DNA from: Apopatosoma sp963618495
GTDB taxonomy: Bacteria; Bacillota; Clostridia; Oscillospirales; CAG-272
Assembly (NCBI GenBank): GCA_963618495.1
Contig: CAVESF010000020.1
Coordinates: forward strand, 1 to 41,740
DNA length: 41,740 nucleotides
Direction: 5' to 3'
In this document: piece after piece, positions 1-7,367 of the stretch
Position numbering within the stretch: the stretch's first letter is position 1
How the letters are laid out: each line of letters begins with the position of its first letter
Translations under genes and position numbers: made by a program
Notes under the pieces: generated by a model
Seen by the model: only the letters and a program-made list of their open reading frames with translations
Told to the model about the DNA's origin: nothing
Database searches by the model: none

Positions 1-628
1 GCTGCACTCTGATACTTCCCGAAAGCGGAGCAATCCTTGCAAACAATGTGGGATACGAAATTGCAAGATTCCATGTTCCCGTGCCGCCCATGCTGTGACC
101 GGTAAGCGAAATGTTCTCTCTGTCAATCCCGAATTTCGATGCGGTCACCTGTATCAGCTCATAGACCGCAGAAGCTCCGTTTGCCCAGCCTTTTTGTGAG
201 GACGGAAGCTGCGGTATGATAACATATGCCCGCACATCGCCGAGCTGACCGTCGCGAAGATATTTCGGGAATCCGTCCGCCGCCGTAATCAGATTAAGGT
301 TGTCACCTTTGCCGCTTCCGCCGTGCAGATAAACGATAAGCGGCATATTTTCCGTCGGTTCAGACGGCGTATAGAGCCAGTATTTCAGCTCTCCGAGCGA
401 ATTTGTTTTTATACTGCACGCGCGGAATGCGGATGCCGAAATCGGATTTTCTTCGGGTTTTGCCTCTTCCGTCGTTTCCTGCGGAGCTGTATCGGTCATT
501 TCCGTTGTACTCTGCGCGACAGTACTTTCCTCCGTATCCGGCGTCTGACCTCTGCCGCATCCCGAAAGAACGGTGATAACGGTAGCCGTCATCAGTACGG
601 CAAGTAACATGGCAATGGTTCGTCTCAT
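1..628 (-). CDS. Esterase/alpha-beta hydrolase lipoprotein (C-terminus beyond left edge)
   Basis: Partial gene; about 209 codons are visible and the 3' end lies outside the window. The start is ATG at 628, with AAGGAG eight or so bases upstream. The N-terminus is a lipoprotein signal: MRRT, a hydrophobic stretch, then a lipobox VLSGC. A Thr/Glu-rich linker (about residues 25-65) follows. The hydrolase domain shows an oxyanion-type segment LIVYLHGGSGKG and the nucleophile elbow GHSMGG followed by TGTWNLA, as in prolyl-oligopeptidase-like and feruloyl-esterase-like enzymes. Family knowledge: these cleave esters or short peptides outside the membrane. Inference: a surface-anchored esterase; the substrate is unknown and the Asp/His of the triad are off-window. 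It starts 23 bp after the sensor kinase stop, so it is probably the third gene of that operon. Confidence 0.8.
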   Translation of the reverse strand, partial: MRRTIAMLLAVLMTATVITVLSGCGRGQTPDTEESTVAQSTTEMTDTAPQETTEEAKPEENPISASAFRACSIKTNSLGELKYWLYTPSEPTENMPLIVYLHGGSGKGDNLNLITAADGFPKYLRDGQLGDVRAYVIIPQLPSSQKGWANGASAVYELIQVTASKFGIDRENISLTGHSMGGTGTWNLAISYPTLFARIAPLSGSIRVQ

Positions 629-651
629 AAAAAGCACTCCTTTTTTATCCG

Positions 652-1815
652 CTATTTCAGTATAGCGGTTATTTTTATTCTGTCGGGCTTCGTCAGTTCA
701 AAACTCAGTTTTCCTTTGTGATTTTCCGCAACGGCTTTTGCAATCGAAAGCCCGATGCCGAAGCCTTTGATTTTATCTGAGGTATCGGCGCGATAAAATC
801 TGCCCGATAACTTCCCGATATTTTCTTCGCTTATGCCGACCGCATCGTTTTCGGTGCTGATTTTCACGCCGTGACCCTCTGCGGTAAGCGTCAGGATGAC
901 AGCTCCCCCCTTTGGGCTGTATTTGAAAGCGTTGTCAAGCAGTACCGTCAAAAGCTCGCGTATCGCTTTTTCATCGCCGCAGTAGGAAATCCCGCCGTCT
1001 ATTGAGACATCAAAGCGTTTTCCGGTGTTTTCAGCCACGGAACGGAAAGAACTTGCCACGTCCTCTGCCACATCGGATATGGGGAAAATGATTTTTTTCA
1101 TTTTCTCGTCCTGCTCCTCCGCACGGGCAAGATAGACGAGCCTATGCGTCAGCTCGGTCATCTCCGCAGTCTGCTTCATAATGTCCGTGAGCCACTCGTT
1201 TTCTCCGATCTCGGACTCAAGGAGCTGTGCATCGGCGTTTATAACAGTCAGCGGCGTTTTCAGCCCGTGACTTGCGGAAGTAATAAATTCTTTCTGCCTC
1301 TGTCGGTTTTTCACAAGAGGTGAGACCACGGCTCCCGATACCGCCGTAAGCAATACCGCCATTGCGGCAATACCCGAAAGAGAGATACGAATCAAGGATT
1401 CTGCATTATTTCTGAATGATTCGGTTGCAACAAGGCGCGAAAGAAAAGTAATCTTGATTGTGCCGGTTTCGCGGCGCACAAGATAACGATATCCGTCAAT
1501 ATATCCTTTTTCGCTTTTGTCGGCGATTACCTTTTTGGCAAGCTCCGTGGCAAGAGCGCGGGTAACGAGCGTGGTATGGTCAAGGTCGAAATCAAAGGTT
1601 TTGGCTTCAATATCGAATGCCGCTCTGAAATATCTCGCATCGTTGACTTCCGGTGATGCTTCGAGAGATTTTATGATAGCGTCTGCCCGAAGCGTCATCT
1701 GACGGTAGCTTCTGGAAACGCTGAATGTAACAATCCCTGTTTGCAGGACAATCAGTGCAAGAACAGAAAGCAGCACAAATCTGACCTGAAGGCGGCGTTT
1801 CAATCTGTTTTTCAT
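652..1815 (-). CDS. Two-component sensor histidine kinase
   Basis: 387 residues. One N-terminal membrane helix (about 12-32), an extracytoplasmic segment of about 105 residues, a second helix (about 140-165), then HisKA and HATPase_c domains. The phospho-acceptor His is H183 in SASHGLKTPLTVI. The ATPase domain shows the N-box LLDNAFKYSP and the G2 box GFGIGLSIAKAV. In most HisKA kinases the residue after the His is Glu or Asp; here it is Gly. The start codon overlaps the stop of the response regulator gene by 4 bases (ATGA), so the two are translationally coupled and form a cognate pair. The signal sensed cannot be told from the sequence. Confidence 0.93.
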   Translation of the reverse strand: MKNRLKRRLQVRFVLLSVLALIVLQTGIVTFSVSRSYRQMTLRADAIIKSLEASPEVNDARYFRAAFDIEAKTFDFDLDHTTLVTRALATELAKKVIADKSEKGYIDGYRYLVRRETGTIKITFLSRLVATESFRNNAESLIRISLSGIAAMAVLLTAVSGAVVSPLVKNRQRQKEFITSASHGLKTPLTVINADAQLLESEIGENEWLTDIMKQTAEMTELTHRLVYLARAEEQDEKMKKIIFPISDVAEDVASSFRSVAENTGKRFDVSIDGGISYCGDEKAIRELLTVLLDNAFKYSPKGGAVILTLTAEGHGVKISTENDAVGISEENIGKLSGRFYRADTSDKIKGFGIGLSIAKAVAENHKGKLSFELTKPDRIKITAILK

Positions 1816-2486
1816 CGCAAGCCCTCCAGAATGTAGCCCGCACCGCGTTTGGTGTCAATGCGGATATCGGCGCCGATAGCTTCGAGCTTACGGCGAAGAT
1901 AGGAGATGTAAGTCCAGACCGTGTTGTCCTCGGCACGGCTGTCGGGATCCCATATATTTTCAAGGAAGCGAGACGAAGAGATCACCGTTTCGGGATTGCG
2001 CATGAGAAGGAGCATCGTCTGATATTCCTTGTTCGCAAGCTTGTAGCTTCCGCCGGGTGCCGACAGTTCAAACGACTGCGTATTCAGCGCCACATTCCCG
2101 AAAGACAGCATATTGTTCTGTTGAACCTCGGTCTTTCTCGTCAGCACCCGAAGTCTTGCGAGAAGCTCGCGCATATCAAAGGGCTTTGTCAGGTAATCGT
2201 TTGCACCCGCATCAAGTCCCGTGACCTTATCGTCAATTTCGGATTTCGCGGTCAGAAGCAGAACCGGCGTCGTGTTGTGTTCGGCTCTCGCCCGTGACAG
2301 CACGGTTACACCGTCCATGACGGGCATCATAATGTCGAGAACCGCGGCATCATAATAACCGCTTTGAAGATAAGCAAGGGCGTCACCGCCGTTGTCAACC
2401 GCATCCACGGAATAGTTGTTTTTCTGAAGTATCGAGGTCAGCGCCCGACGAAGCGAGCTGTCATCCTCGGCAATCAGTATTTTCAT
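1812..2486 (-). CDS. OmpR/PhoB-family response regulator
   Basis: 224 residues from ATG at 2486, chosen over an in-frame ATG 48 bases upstream because GGAAAG precedes it and the receiver domain begins directly with MKILIAEDD. The receiver domain (1-118) has acidic residues D8/D9, phospho-acceptor D51 in AVLDIMMPVMDG, T79 and K101 in YLTKPFD. The C-terminal half (about 125-224) is a winged-helix DNA-binding domain ending WTYISYLRRKLE...DTKRGAGYIL, typical of OmpR/PhoB regulators. It is the first gene of the RR-kinase-lipoprotein operon, whose promoter lies at 2596-2624. Confidence 0.95.
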   Translation of the reverse strand: MKILIAEDDSSLRRALTSILQKNNYSVDAVDNGGDALAYLQSGYYDAAVLDIMMPVMDGVTVLSRARAEHNTTPVLLLTAKSEIDDKVTGLDAGANDYLTKPFDMRELLARLRVLTRKTEVQQNNMLSFGNVALNTQSFELSAPGGSYKLANKEYQTMLLLMRNPETVISSSRFLENIWDPDSRAEDNTVWTYISYLRRKLEAIGADIRIDTKRGAGYILEGLR

Positions 2487-2595
2487 ATGCTTTCCTTTCC
2501 GCACGGATCGCCGTTTTGCTTTCTGTGACCTCATTTTATCGCGTCAACCTCAACCCGAGCTCAAAGATTTTTTGTTTTTTGAAAATATTTTTTTC

Positions 2596-2628
2596 ATTAT
2601 ACCATAATCGAATTGATTTTTCAATTCG
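2596..2628 (-). promoter_or_regulatory. Promoter of the two-component operon, with palindromic operator
   Basis: Reading the minus strand: TTGAAA (2624-2619), 17-bp spacer, TATAAT (2601-2596), with TGG just before the -10 (extended -10). The perfect inverted repeat CGAATTGA-TTTT-TCAATTCG (2609-2628) covers the -35 and half the spacer, so a bound dimer there would block or modulate the promoter. The adjacent response regulator is the first candidate ligand, but PhoB-type proteins usually prefer direct repeats. Confidence 0.75.
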
Positions 2629-2793
2629 TTTTTGCACGAAAGCAGCCGCCCGACTTTTTACTGTCGGGTGGCTGTGCGCTGTATGTGCATTGATATTCAG
2701 CAATTCTTTATTCCAAAAGACAACTGCTTGTTCGAGCCGATTCTCAGCGGCGATGCCAATGAACCATAGACCGAATTCCCGCCATTTTGTCGG

Positions 2794-2856
2794 CTATTCA
2801 ATGTGTGTGAAAGTTGTACCGAGGCACGCGTCACGTATGGTGATTTGGTTTTCCAT
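2794..2856 (-). other. Short ORF with good RBS, possible remnant of a longer gene
   Basis: ATG at 2856 is preceded by GGAGGAAGC and opens a 20-codon frame, MENQITIRDACLGTTFTHIE, ending in TAG. Directly beyond the TAG the same frame stays open for about 85 more codons (to about 2536) and looks protein-like at first (PTKWREFGLWFIGIAAENRL), but then runs into the promoter at 2596-2624. A CAG-to-TAG change would explain this. I do not recognise the product. The imperfect hairpin at 2644-2673 (AGCCGCCCGAC/GTCGGGTGGCT) lies within it and lacks a U-tract. About 270 bases (2857-3129) between this and the XRE gene hold only the XRE promoter. Confidence 0.25.
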
Positions 2857-3067
2857 TTTGCTTCCTCCAAAAATATATTCGGCGGGTTAGGAAGCGTGAA
2901 CCATACATACACGACTCATTTTCATAAAAAATCACCATTTCTGTTTTGTACTTTATTTGTATCACATAGGCATGCGGGTTTAAATGTGTATGCGGACATT
3001 TCCTATGCCGACATAGCACTTAAATCCAATGTATACTTGAGTTTGAAACAACAAATTGATAATTGTT

Positions 3068-3096
3068 TTTTGAAAAAATTTGTGCTATTCTATAAT
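3068..3096 (+). promoter_or_regulatory. Promoter of the XRE regulator gene
   Basis: TATAAT at 3091-3096, with TTTTGA at 3068-3073 (17-bp spacer) or TTGAAA at 3070-3075 (15-bp spacer). The start codon is at 3130, preceded by TTTGGAGG. Confidence 0.65.
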
Positions 3097-3129
3097 CACA
3101 CCGGTGAAATGAAATTTGGAGGTGCTTAT

Positions 3130-4317
3130 ATGCAACTTAATCTGGGTCAGAAAATACGCGAGCTTCGTCAGCGTGACAGGCGTACACAGGAAACGCTTGC
3201 CGAGGCACTCGGAGTGACCTCGCAAGCGATTTCGCGTTGGGAAGCCAACGGCGGATATCCCGATATGGAAATAATCCCGTCCATTGCGAATTATTTCGGC
3301 ATTTCGATAGACGAACTTTTCGGTTACAACAATGAGCGTTCACAAAAAATAAACGCGTTGGTTGAGGAAATTGAAAATGCGAATTCCCAAAATAACGGCG
3401 TGGATATTAACATCGGCGAATGCATTTCACTGGCAAGGAACGCCTTAGTTGAATTCCCGGGAAATGAAAAAATCATGCTATGCCTCGCCTCGATACTATA
3501 CAATGCAGGATATGTGCGTTACGGAGAACATCATTTATCCGACAGCGAGGGATATGATATCATGGATAGCGAAAAACATCGGACATATTCGGAATGGAAA
3601 GAAGCCATATCGCTTTATGAGAAATTGCTGAAAACCATGGAGGACGGAGAGCCGCGCCATCGCGTAATCCGCGAACTTACACAGTTGTATCTGAATATCG
3701 GAGAACAGGCAAAAGCGCTTGCCGTGATTGAGACTGCTCCGAACATTTACGGATCAAGAGAAATTCTGAAAGCAAAGGCGGCAGACGGAAAAAATCGTGC
3801 GAAAGCATACGGCGATGCTTTGCTGAAAACCGTCATGGCATGTTCCGAGCTTATGGTAAGCGGAGTCATCGCTTCCGGAAAGAATATGTCTCCTGCCGAC
3901 AAGGCACAGAGCCTGCGAGGAGCAATCGATATTTTCGGCAATATCTGTACCGACGGAAACTATGGGACATATCATCCTTATATTGCAAGAATATATACTT
4001 TGCTTTCGGTATATCTATGGTTGGACGGCAAAAAAGACGATGCGTTTGAGGCATTGGAACACGCTCTTACGCAATTAGAAAATTTTGAAGAATACTGCGA
4101 AAAAGGCACATGTAGCTACACCACGCCTCTGGTACGCCTGATTCAACCGGATATGACAATTGATGATTTCCACTCTTCTATATCGTATGCAAGTCTTGCC
4201 GAAGATTGGCCTTGGTGGTGCGTACCTGAATGTTCGATTGTAAAGCCCGAAATACAGGCATATCCCCGTTGGGATAAATGGGTAGCAAAAGCGCAGGCAC
4301 ACGACAAAAAGAACTGA
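3130..4317 (+). CDS. XRE-family transcriptional regulator with helical-repeat C-terminal domain
   Basis: 395 residues from ATG 3130; GGAGG lies 8 bases upstream and translation from further upstream would cross the promoter. The N-terminal Cro/C1-type helix-turn-helix (about 5-60) reads IRELRQRDRRTQETLAEALG, then VTSQAISRWE and YFGISIDELFGY. The remaining 330 residues are soluble and alpha-helical with TPR-like segments (MLCLASILYNAGY; ELTQLYLNIGEQAKALAVIE; AFEALEHALTQLENFE), as in Clostridia regulators that combine an XRE head with a sensor-like repeat domain. Inference: DNA-binding regulator responding to a peptide or protein partner; target unknown. The next gene on the same strand has its own promoter. 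Confidence 0.85.
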   Translation: MQLNLGQKIRELRQRDRRTQETLAEALGVTSQAISRWEANGGYPDMEIIPSIANYFGISIDELFGYNNERSQKINALVEEIENANSQNNGVDINIGECISLARNALVEFPGNEKIMLCLASILYNAGYVRYGEHHLSDSEGYDIMDSEKHRTYSEWKEAISLYEKLLKTMEDGEPRHRVIRELTQLYLNIGEQAKALAVIETAPNIYGSREILKAKAADGKNRAKAYGDALLKTVMACSELMVSGVIASGKNMSPADKAQSLRGAIDIFGNICTDGNYGTYHPYIARIYTLLSVYLWLDGKKDDAFEALEHALTQLENFEEYCEKGTCSYTTPLVRLIQPDMTIDDFHSSISYASLAEDWPWWCVPECSIVKPEIQAYPRWDKWVAKAQAHDKKN

Positions 4318-4569
4318 ACACAGTTGCCAAGTTACGTTCGCAAGCATCGGGTATTCTTTGGAAACGAGGTATCATAGCGGAGGCGGCAATGAAAAAAGGA
4401 TATCTGAAAATATCGCAGGAAGAATCGAGAATCAAAATGCTCGGAGCGACATTGACAGTTTGATATAGCTTCACACAATTCACACAAAAAAGCCTTGAAA
4501 GCTCCATGTTTTCATGTCTTTTTACTGTTCCCTTTCCGTTGGTATATGATTCTGTTTAAAAATTGCCTA

Positions 4570-4598
4570 TTGAGTTTTTTTCAAAGACATGATATAAT
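4570..4598 (+). promoter_or_regulatory. Promoter of the membrane-protein gene
   Basis: TTGAGT (4570-4575), 17 bp, TATAAT (4593-4598). The gap from 4318 to this promoter holds no gene I can support: one short frame (4390-4463, 24 codons with GGAGG before its ATG) is visible but has no recognisable product. Confidence 0.75.
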
Positions 4599-4635
4599 TA
4601 AATCTAAAGACACATTGCGCTCTGTCATATTTGAT

Positions 4636-5214
4636 ATGCACTCAAGTCGATATTCATATTTTCAAAGCAATTATACATCTGCGCAAATTGATTTATTACC
4701 CGATGAATTTTACAGCTATTATATGAAGCATCGTAAAAAATTAAAAAAGGGGGATCTGCCTGTGAAACACCATAAAGCATTAAAAGCGCACCTATCTTTA
4801 TCGACATTCGCCTTGCATCTGATAATTTGCTTGCTGATAACAATAATACAGGAGCTGTCACCGGAAGCTTCCGGTTTTGGGTTTATATCATTTTTATTTC
4901 TATACTTGCTTTCGATACCGATTGTGAACATAATTCTGTCCATCGCATATTTCATTTCGGACATAATAGAGGTAAAAGCAAAAAGATTGAACCGTATCGG
5001 AAATACATCGATAGCTTGTCTCTTGCTTAGCATCGGCATCATGTTCGCATTATTTTGCGGATTTGGCGACCGTTATTTCGACTTTATGAAAAATAAACCT
5101 GATTTGATATCAAATTTATTGTATCTTATCGGAATACCGTGTACCATCGCAATGTGGGTGCTGTGGATAATTGATTTCAAAAAGCGAAAAAATGATATCC
5201 GTAATAATCCGTAA
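4636..5214 (+). CDS. Hypothetical membrane protein, four predicted helices
   Basis: 192 residues from ATG 4636, the first ATG downstream of the promoter; it has no clear ribosome binding site. GTG 4762 is the alternative: it has a run of five G at a good distance and would give 150 residues starting VKHHKALKAH. Four hydrophobic segments are visible (LSTFALHLIICLLITII; FGFISFLFLYLLSIPIVNII; SIACLLLSIGIMFALFCGF; LLYLIGIPCTIAMWVLWII) and the C-terminus is basic (DFKKRKNDIRNNP). I do not recognise a family. It may work with the preceding XRE gene, but it is separately promoted and ends at its own terminator. Confidence 0.65.
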   Translation: MHSSRYSYFQSNYTSAQIDLLPDEFYSYYMKHRKKLKKGDLPVKHHKALKAHLSLSTFALHLIICLLITIIQELSPEASGFGFISFLFLYLLSIPIVNIILSIAYFISDIIEVKAKRLNRIGNTSIACLLLSIGIMFALFCGFGDRYFDFMKNKPDLISNLLYLIGIPCTIAMWVLWIIDFKKRKNDIRNNP

Positions 5215-5228
5215 GTTCACCTCTAAGT

Positions 5229-5262
5229 AAAAAAAGTCAAGTCATGCGACTTGGTTTTTTTG
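5229..5262. terminator. Rho-independent terminator (bidirectional)
   Basis: CAAGTC-ATGC-GACTTG stem (5238-5253) with an A-run before and GTTTTTTT after, directly downstream of the membrane-protein gene. Confidence 0.8.
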
Positions 5263-5337
5263 TATAAATTCACTCTTTTTGAGCTTTAACCTCCGCGATG
5301 TGGGCTAGAATCGCCCTGCCTGATTTTAAAATATATC

Positions 5338-5360
5338 CCCTTACCGAAATACGGCAAGGG
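5338..5360 (-). terminator. Terminator of the infB-glycosidase transcript
   Basis: On the minus strand CCCTTGCCG-TATTT-CGGTAAGGG (one G-U pair), followed by GATATATTTT, 15 bases past the glycosidase stop codon. Confidence 0.65.
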
Positions 5361-5375
5361 AATATAAAATCAAAG

Positions 5376-7355
5376 TCAATATTCTATTACTATCATCTGG
5401 TGGCACTCGAGCTTGTCGAGCGTATAAGTCAGTATACCGTCTGTGTAGTCAAAGTCTATATCTCTGTCCTGCGGAGCAAGATATACTCTCTCTGGCTCTC
5501 TGTCGAGCTTTATCGAAACCTCGGTATTGTATACTGGAATGATATCCTCTATAACCTCAACGCCGTTTCCGCGCTTTACAGGAGAAGCATAGAGCAGATG
5601 ATTTACAAGGCGTCTCTCGGCAACCTGATTCATCAGCGTCACAACTCCCTGCGCAGGCAGGCTTGTGGTCAGCGTCTTGTTTTCTCCGAGGAGAACATCT
5701 ATCATATGCTTGATTACCTGCTTTGCGATAAGCGAGCCTTTTGTTGCGTACTCGCTGAAAAGTCTGAACGAAATATACGCGCCGTCAGCACCCACCGTTA
5801 TCGCGGGAGAAACCTTCTCTGGATCGTTGGGCGTGTGCTGATGCGAAGAAAACTTAAAGGTCGAGCGGTTGAAATAAGGATCCTCTCTGTACGCGAGGAC
5901 ATCGCCGGTCGCCTCTATATCATTGCAGGGCTGATATATCACATAAGCCGAATCATAAAGACCCTCCATTTCGAATTTCGGATGGAGATATGTCGGATTA
6001 TACTTGCATGCGCCGATGTATTTTGCGCCGAGATCAAAGGCAAAGCCGCTTCCGTCATTCATGAGTGCGCTGTCGCCCGTGGCAAGGATTTTTCCGCCGT
6101 TTTCGGTAAACTCGCGGAGCTTTTCCGCAACCTCATCGTCGATGATGCTGTCATCCGTGAGGATAACGAGCTTGTATTTCGAAAGGTCGGCTTCCGTATC
6201 TACCATATCAAAAAGATACTTGCCCTCAAGCAGGATTCTCGATGCGCCTGTGCTTCCTATCCATGAGCGCTTGCCGGGCGGGTCTTTTTCGGGGGTCATG
6301 TGAGCGAAAAGCGCCTCCTGCGAAAGCAGTGCAATATCAGCTACGCTTTCGACGCCGTCAAGCCAAGGTTCTTTCTCCTCAACCTCCTTGAAAGCTTCGC
6401 CGATGAGCTTGTATGTCGCAGGCTCCATGAATCCGAGAGGATGAAGCTGATCGCCTATCGAAACCTTTGCTCCGTTTGCAATGGAAAGCGAAGCCTCATA
6501 GCGCAGAGCGTTCGGATGTTTGAAACCGCCGAATTCGCCCCAGCTGAGATGGAATTTGCCCGTCATGCCGAGAAATTCCATGCCGAGAGTTCTCGCATAT
6601 GCGGCGGAAAGCGGGAAATGGTCATATCCCCAGCCGCCCGTGGGAAGACTCTCAAGTTCCAGATGCGTATTGAGATAAGCAAAGTCTCTTCTGCCTGCCG
6701 AGAGGTGACCCGCATTGTGAAATACGGGATGCCCGGGTTTATGCTTGTCTACCGTTTCGCGCACGCGGCGCAGATAGTTCATATATGTTTCCACGCCGAG
6801 CCTGTAGGCATTATCTGGAGCATACGGGTCCCATCCGCGCTCGCGCATTTTGGCTACGCAGTGCTGGCAATAGCAGGGGAAAACACCTACTATATCAAGG
6901 AATATTCCGTCGCCGTCATATCTCTCGAGTACTTCTTCTATCTGCGCCAGCAGATAATCGAGATACGGAGAATTCATGCACATGCGGTGATATCCCGGCA
7001 CGGTGAAATTCTTTACCCATTCCGTGCTTTCATCCGCATTTCGGTAGAGCCAGTCGGGATGTATGCGAGCCATCTTTTCGTCAAGCCCCGCGGAAATATA
7101 AATAGGTGTTTTCACTCCTATTTCGTGCGCCGCCTCTATCTCTGCGTCAAGCAGGTCAAAATCAAGATGCGGATGCATGGTGTTTGCCTCCGACGGATGA
7201 TAAGCCCATCCGTGGTGGCACTTGGAAAAGAGCGTTATCGAGTTTACATGACCTGTTTTCAGTGCATTCTGAAACTGTTCCTTTGAAAAACGGCTGCCTA
7301 TATTCTCTATTTCTCCGCTCGTGTGAAAATCAAGGTGTACCTGTCTGAAATTCAT
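5376..7355 (-). CDS. Putative glycoside hydrolase (GHL6-like barrel plus beta-galactosidase trimerisation-like domain)
   Basis: 659 residues, cytoplasmic (no signal peptide). ATG 7355 is preceded by GGAGGTATAAA. The N-terminal part (about 1-330) looks like a TIM barrel of the 'hypothetical glycosyl hydrolase 6' type: MNFRQVHLDFHTSGEI, KTPIYISAGLDEKMARIHPDW, and a conserved acidic strand YDGDGIFLDIVGVFPCYCQHC. The middle (about 335-480) resembles a Glyco_hydro_42 trimerisation domain (KYKLVILTDDSIIDDEVAEKLREF, NGGKILATGDSAL). Family knowledge: related proteins act on plant or host glycans, but substrates are mostly unproven. It starts 12 bp after infB, which is an unusual neighbour; rbfA is commoner there. 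Exact specificity cannot be called. Confidence 0.75.
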   Translation of the reverse strand: MNFRQVHLDFHTSGEIENIGSRFSKEQFQNALKTGHVNSITLFSKCHHGWAYHPSEANTMHPHLDFDLLDAEIEAAHEIGVKTPIYISAGLDEKMARIHPDWLYRNADESTEWVKNFTVPGYHRMCMNSPYLDYLLAQIEEVLERYDGDGIFLDIVGVFPCYCQHCVAKMRERGWDPYAPDNAYRLGVETYMNYLRRVRETVDKHKPGHPVFHNAGHLSAGRRDFAYLNTHLELESLPTGGWGYDHFPLSAAYARTLGMEFLGMTGKFHLSWGEFGGFKHPNALRYEASLSIANGAKVSIGDQLHPLGFMEPATYKLIGEAFKEVEEKEPWLDGVESVADIALLSQEALFAHMTPEKDPPGKRSWIGSTGASRILLEGKYLFDMVDTEADLSKYKLVILTDDSIIDDEVAEKLREFTENGGKILATGDSALMNDGSGFAFDLGAKYIGACKYNPTYLHPKFEMEGLYDSAYVIYQPCNDIEATGDVLAYREDPYFNRSTFKFSSHQHTPNDPEKVSPAITVGADGAYISFRLFSEYATKGSLIAKQVIKHMIDVLLGENKTLTTSLPAQGVVTLMNQVAERRLVNHLLYASPVKRGNGVEVIEDIIPVYNTEVSIKLDREPERVYLAPQDRDIDFDYTDGILTYTLDKLECHQMIVIEY

Positions 7356-7367
7356 TTTATACCTCCG

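Noticed and set aside
2644..2673. Hairpin AGCCGCCCGAC/GTCGGGTGGCT as a terminator
   Set aside because: No T-run on either strand next to the stem and no gene ending there.
4278..4463. 61-codon frame overlapping the 3' end of the XRE gene
   Set aside because: Half overlaps the XRE gene in another frame; no family signature. A 24-codon internal version has an RBS-like GGAGG but no other support.
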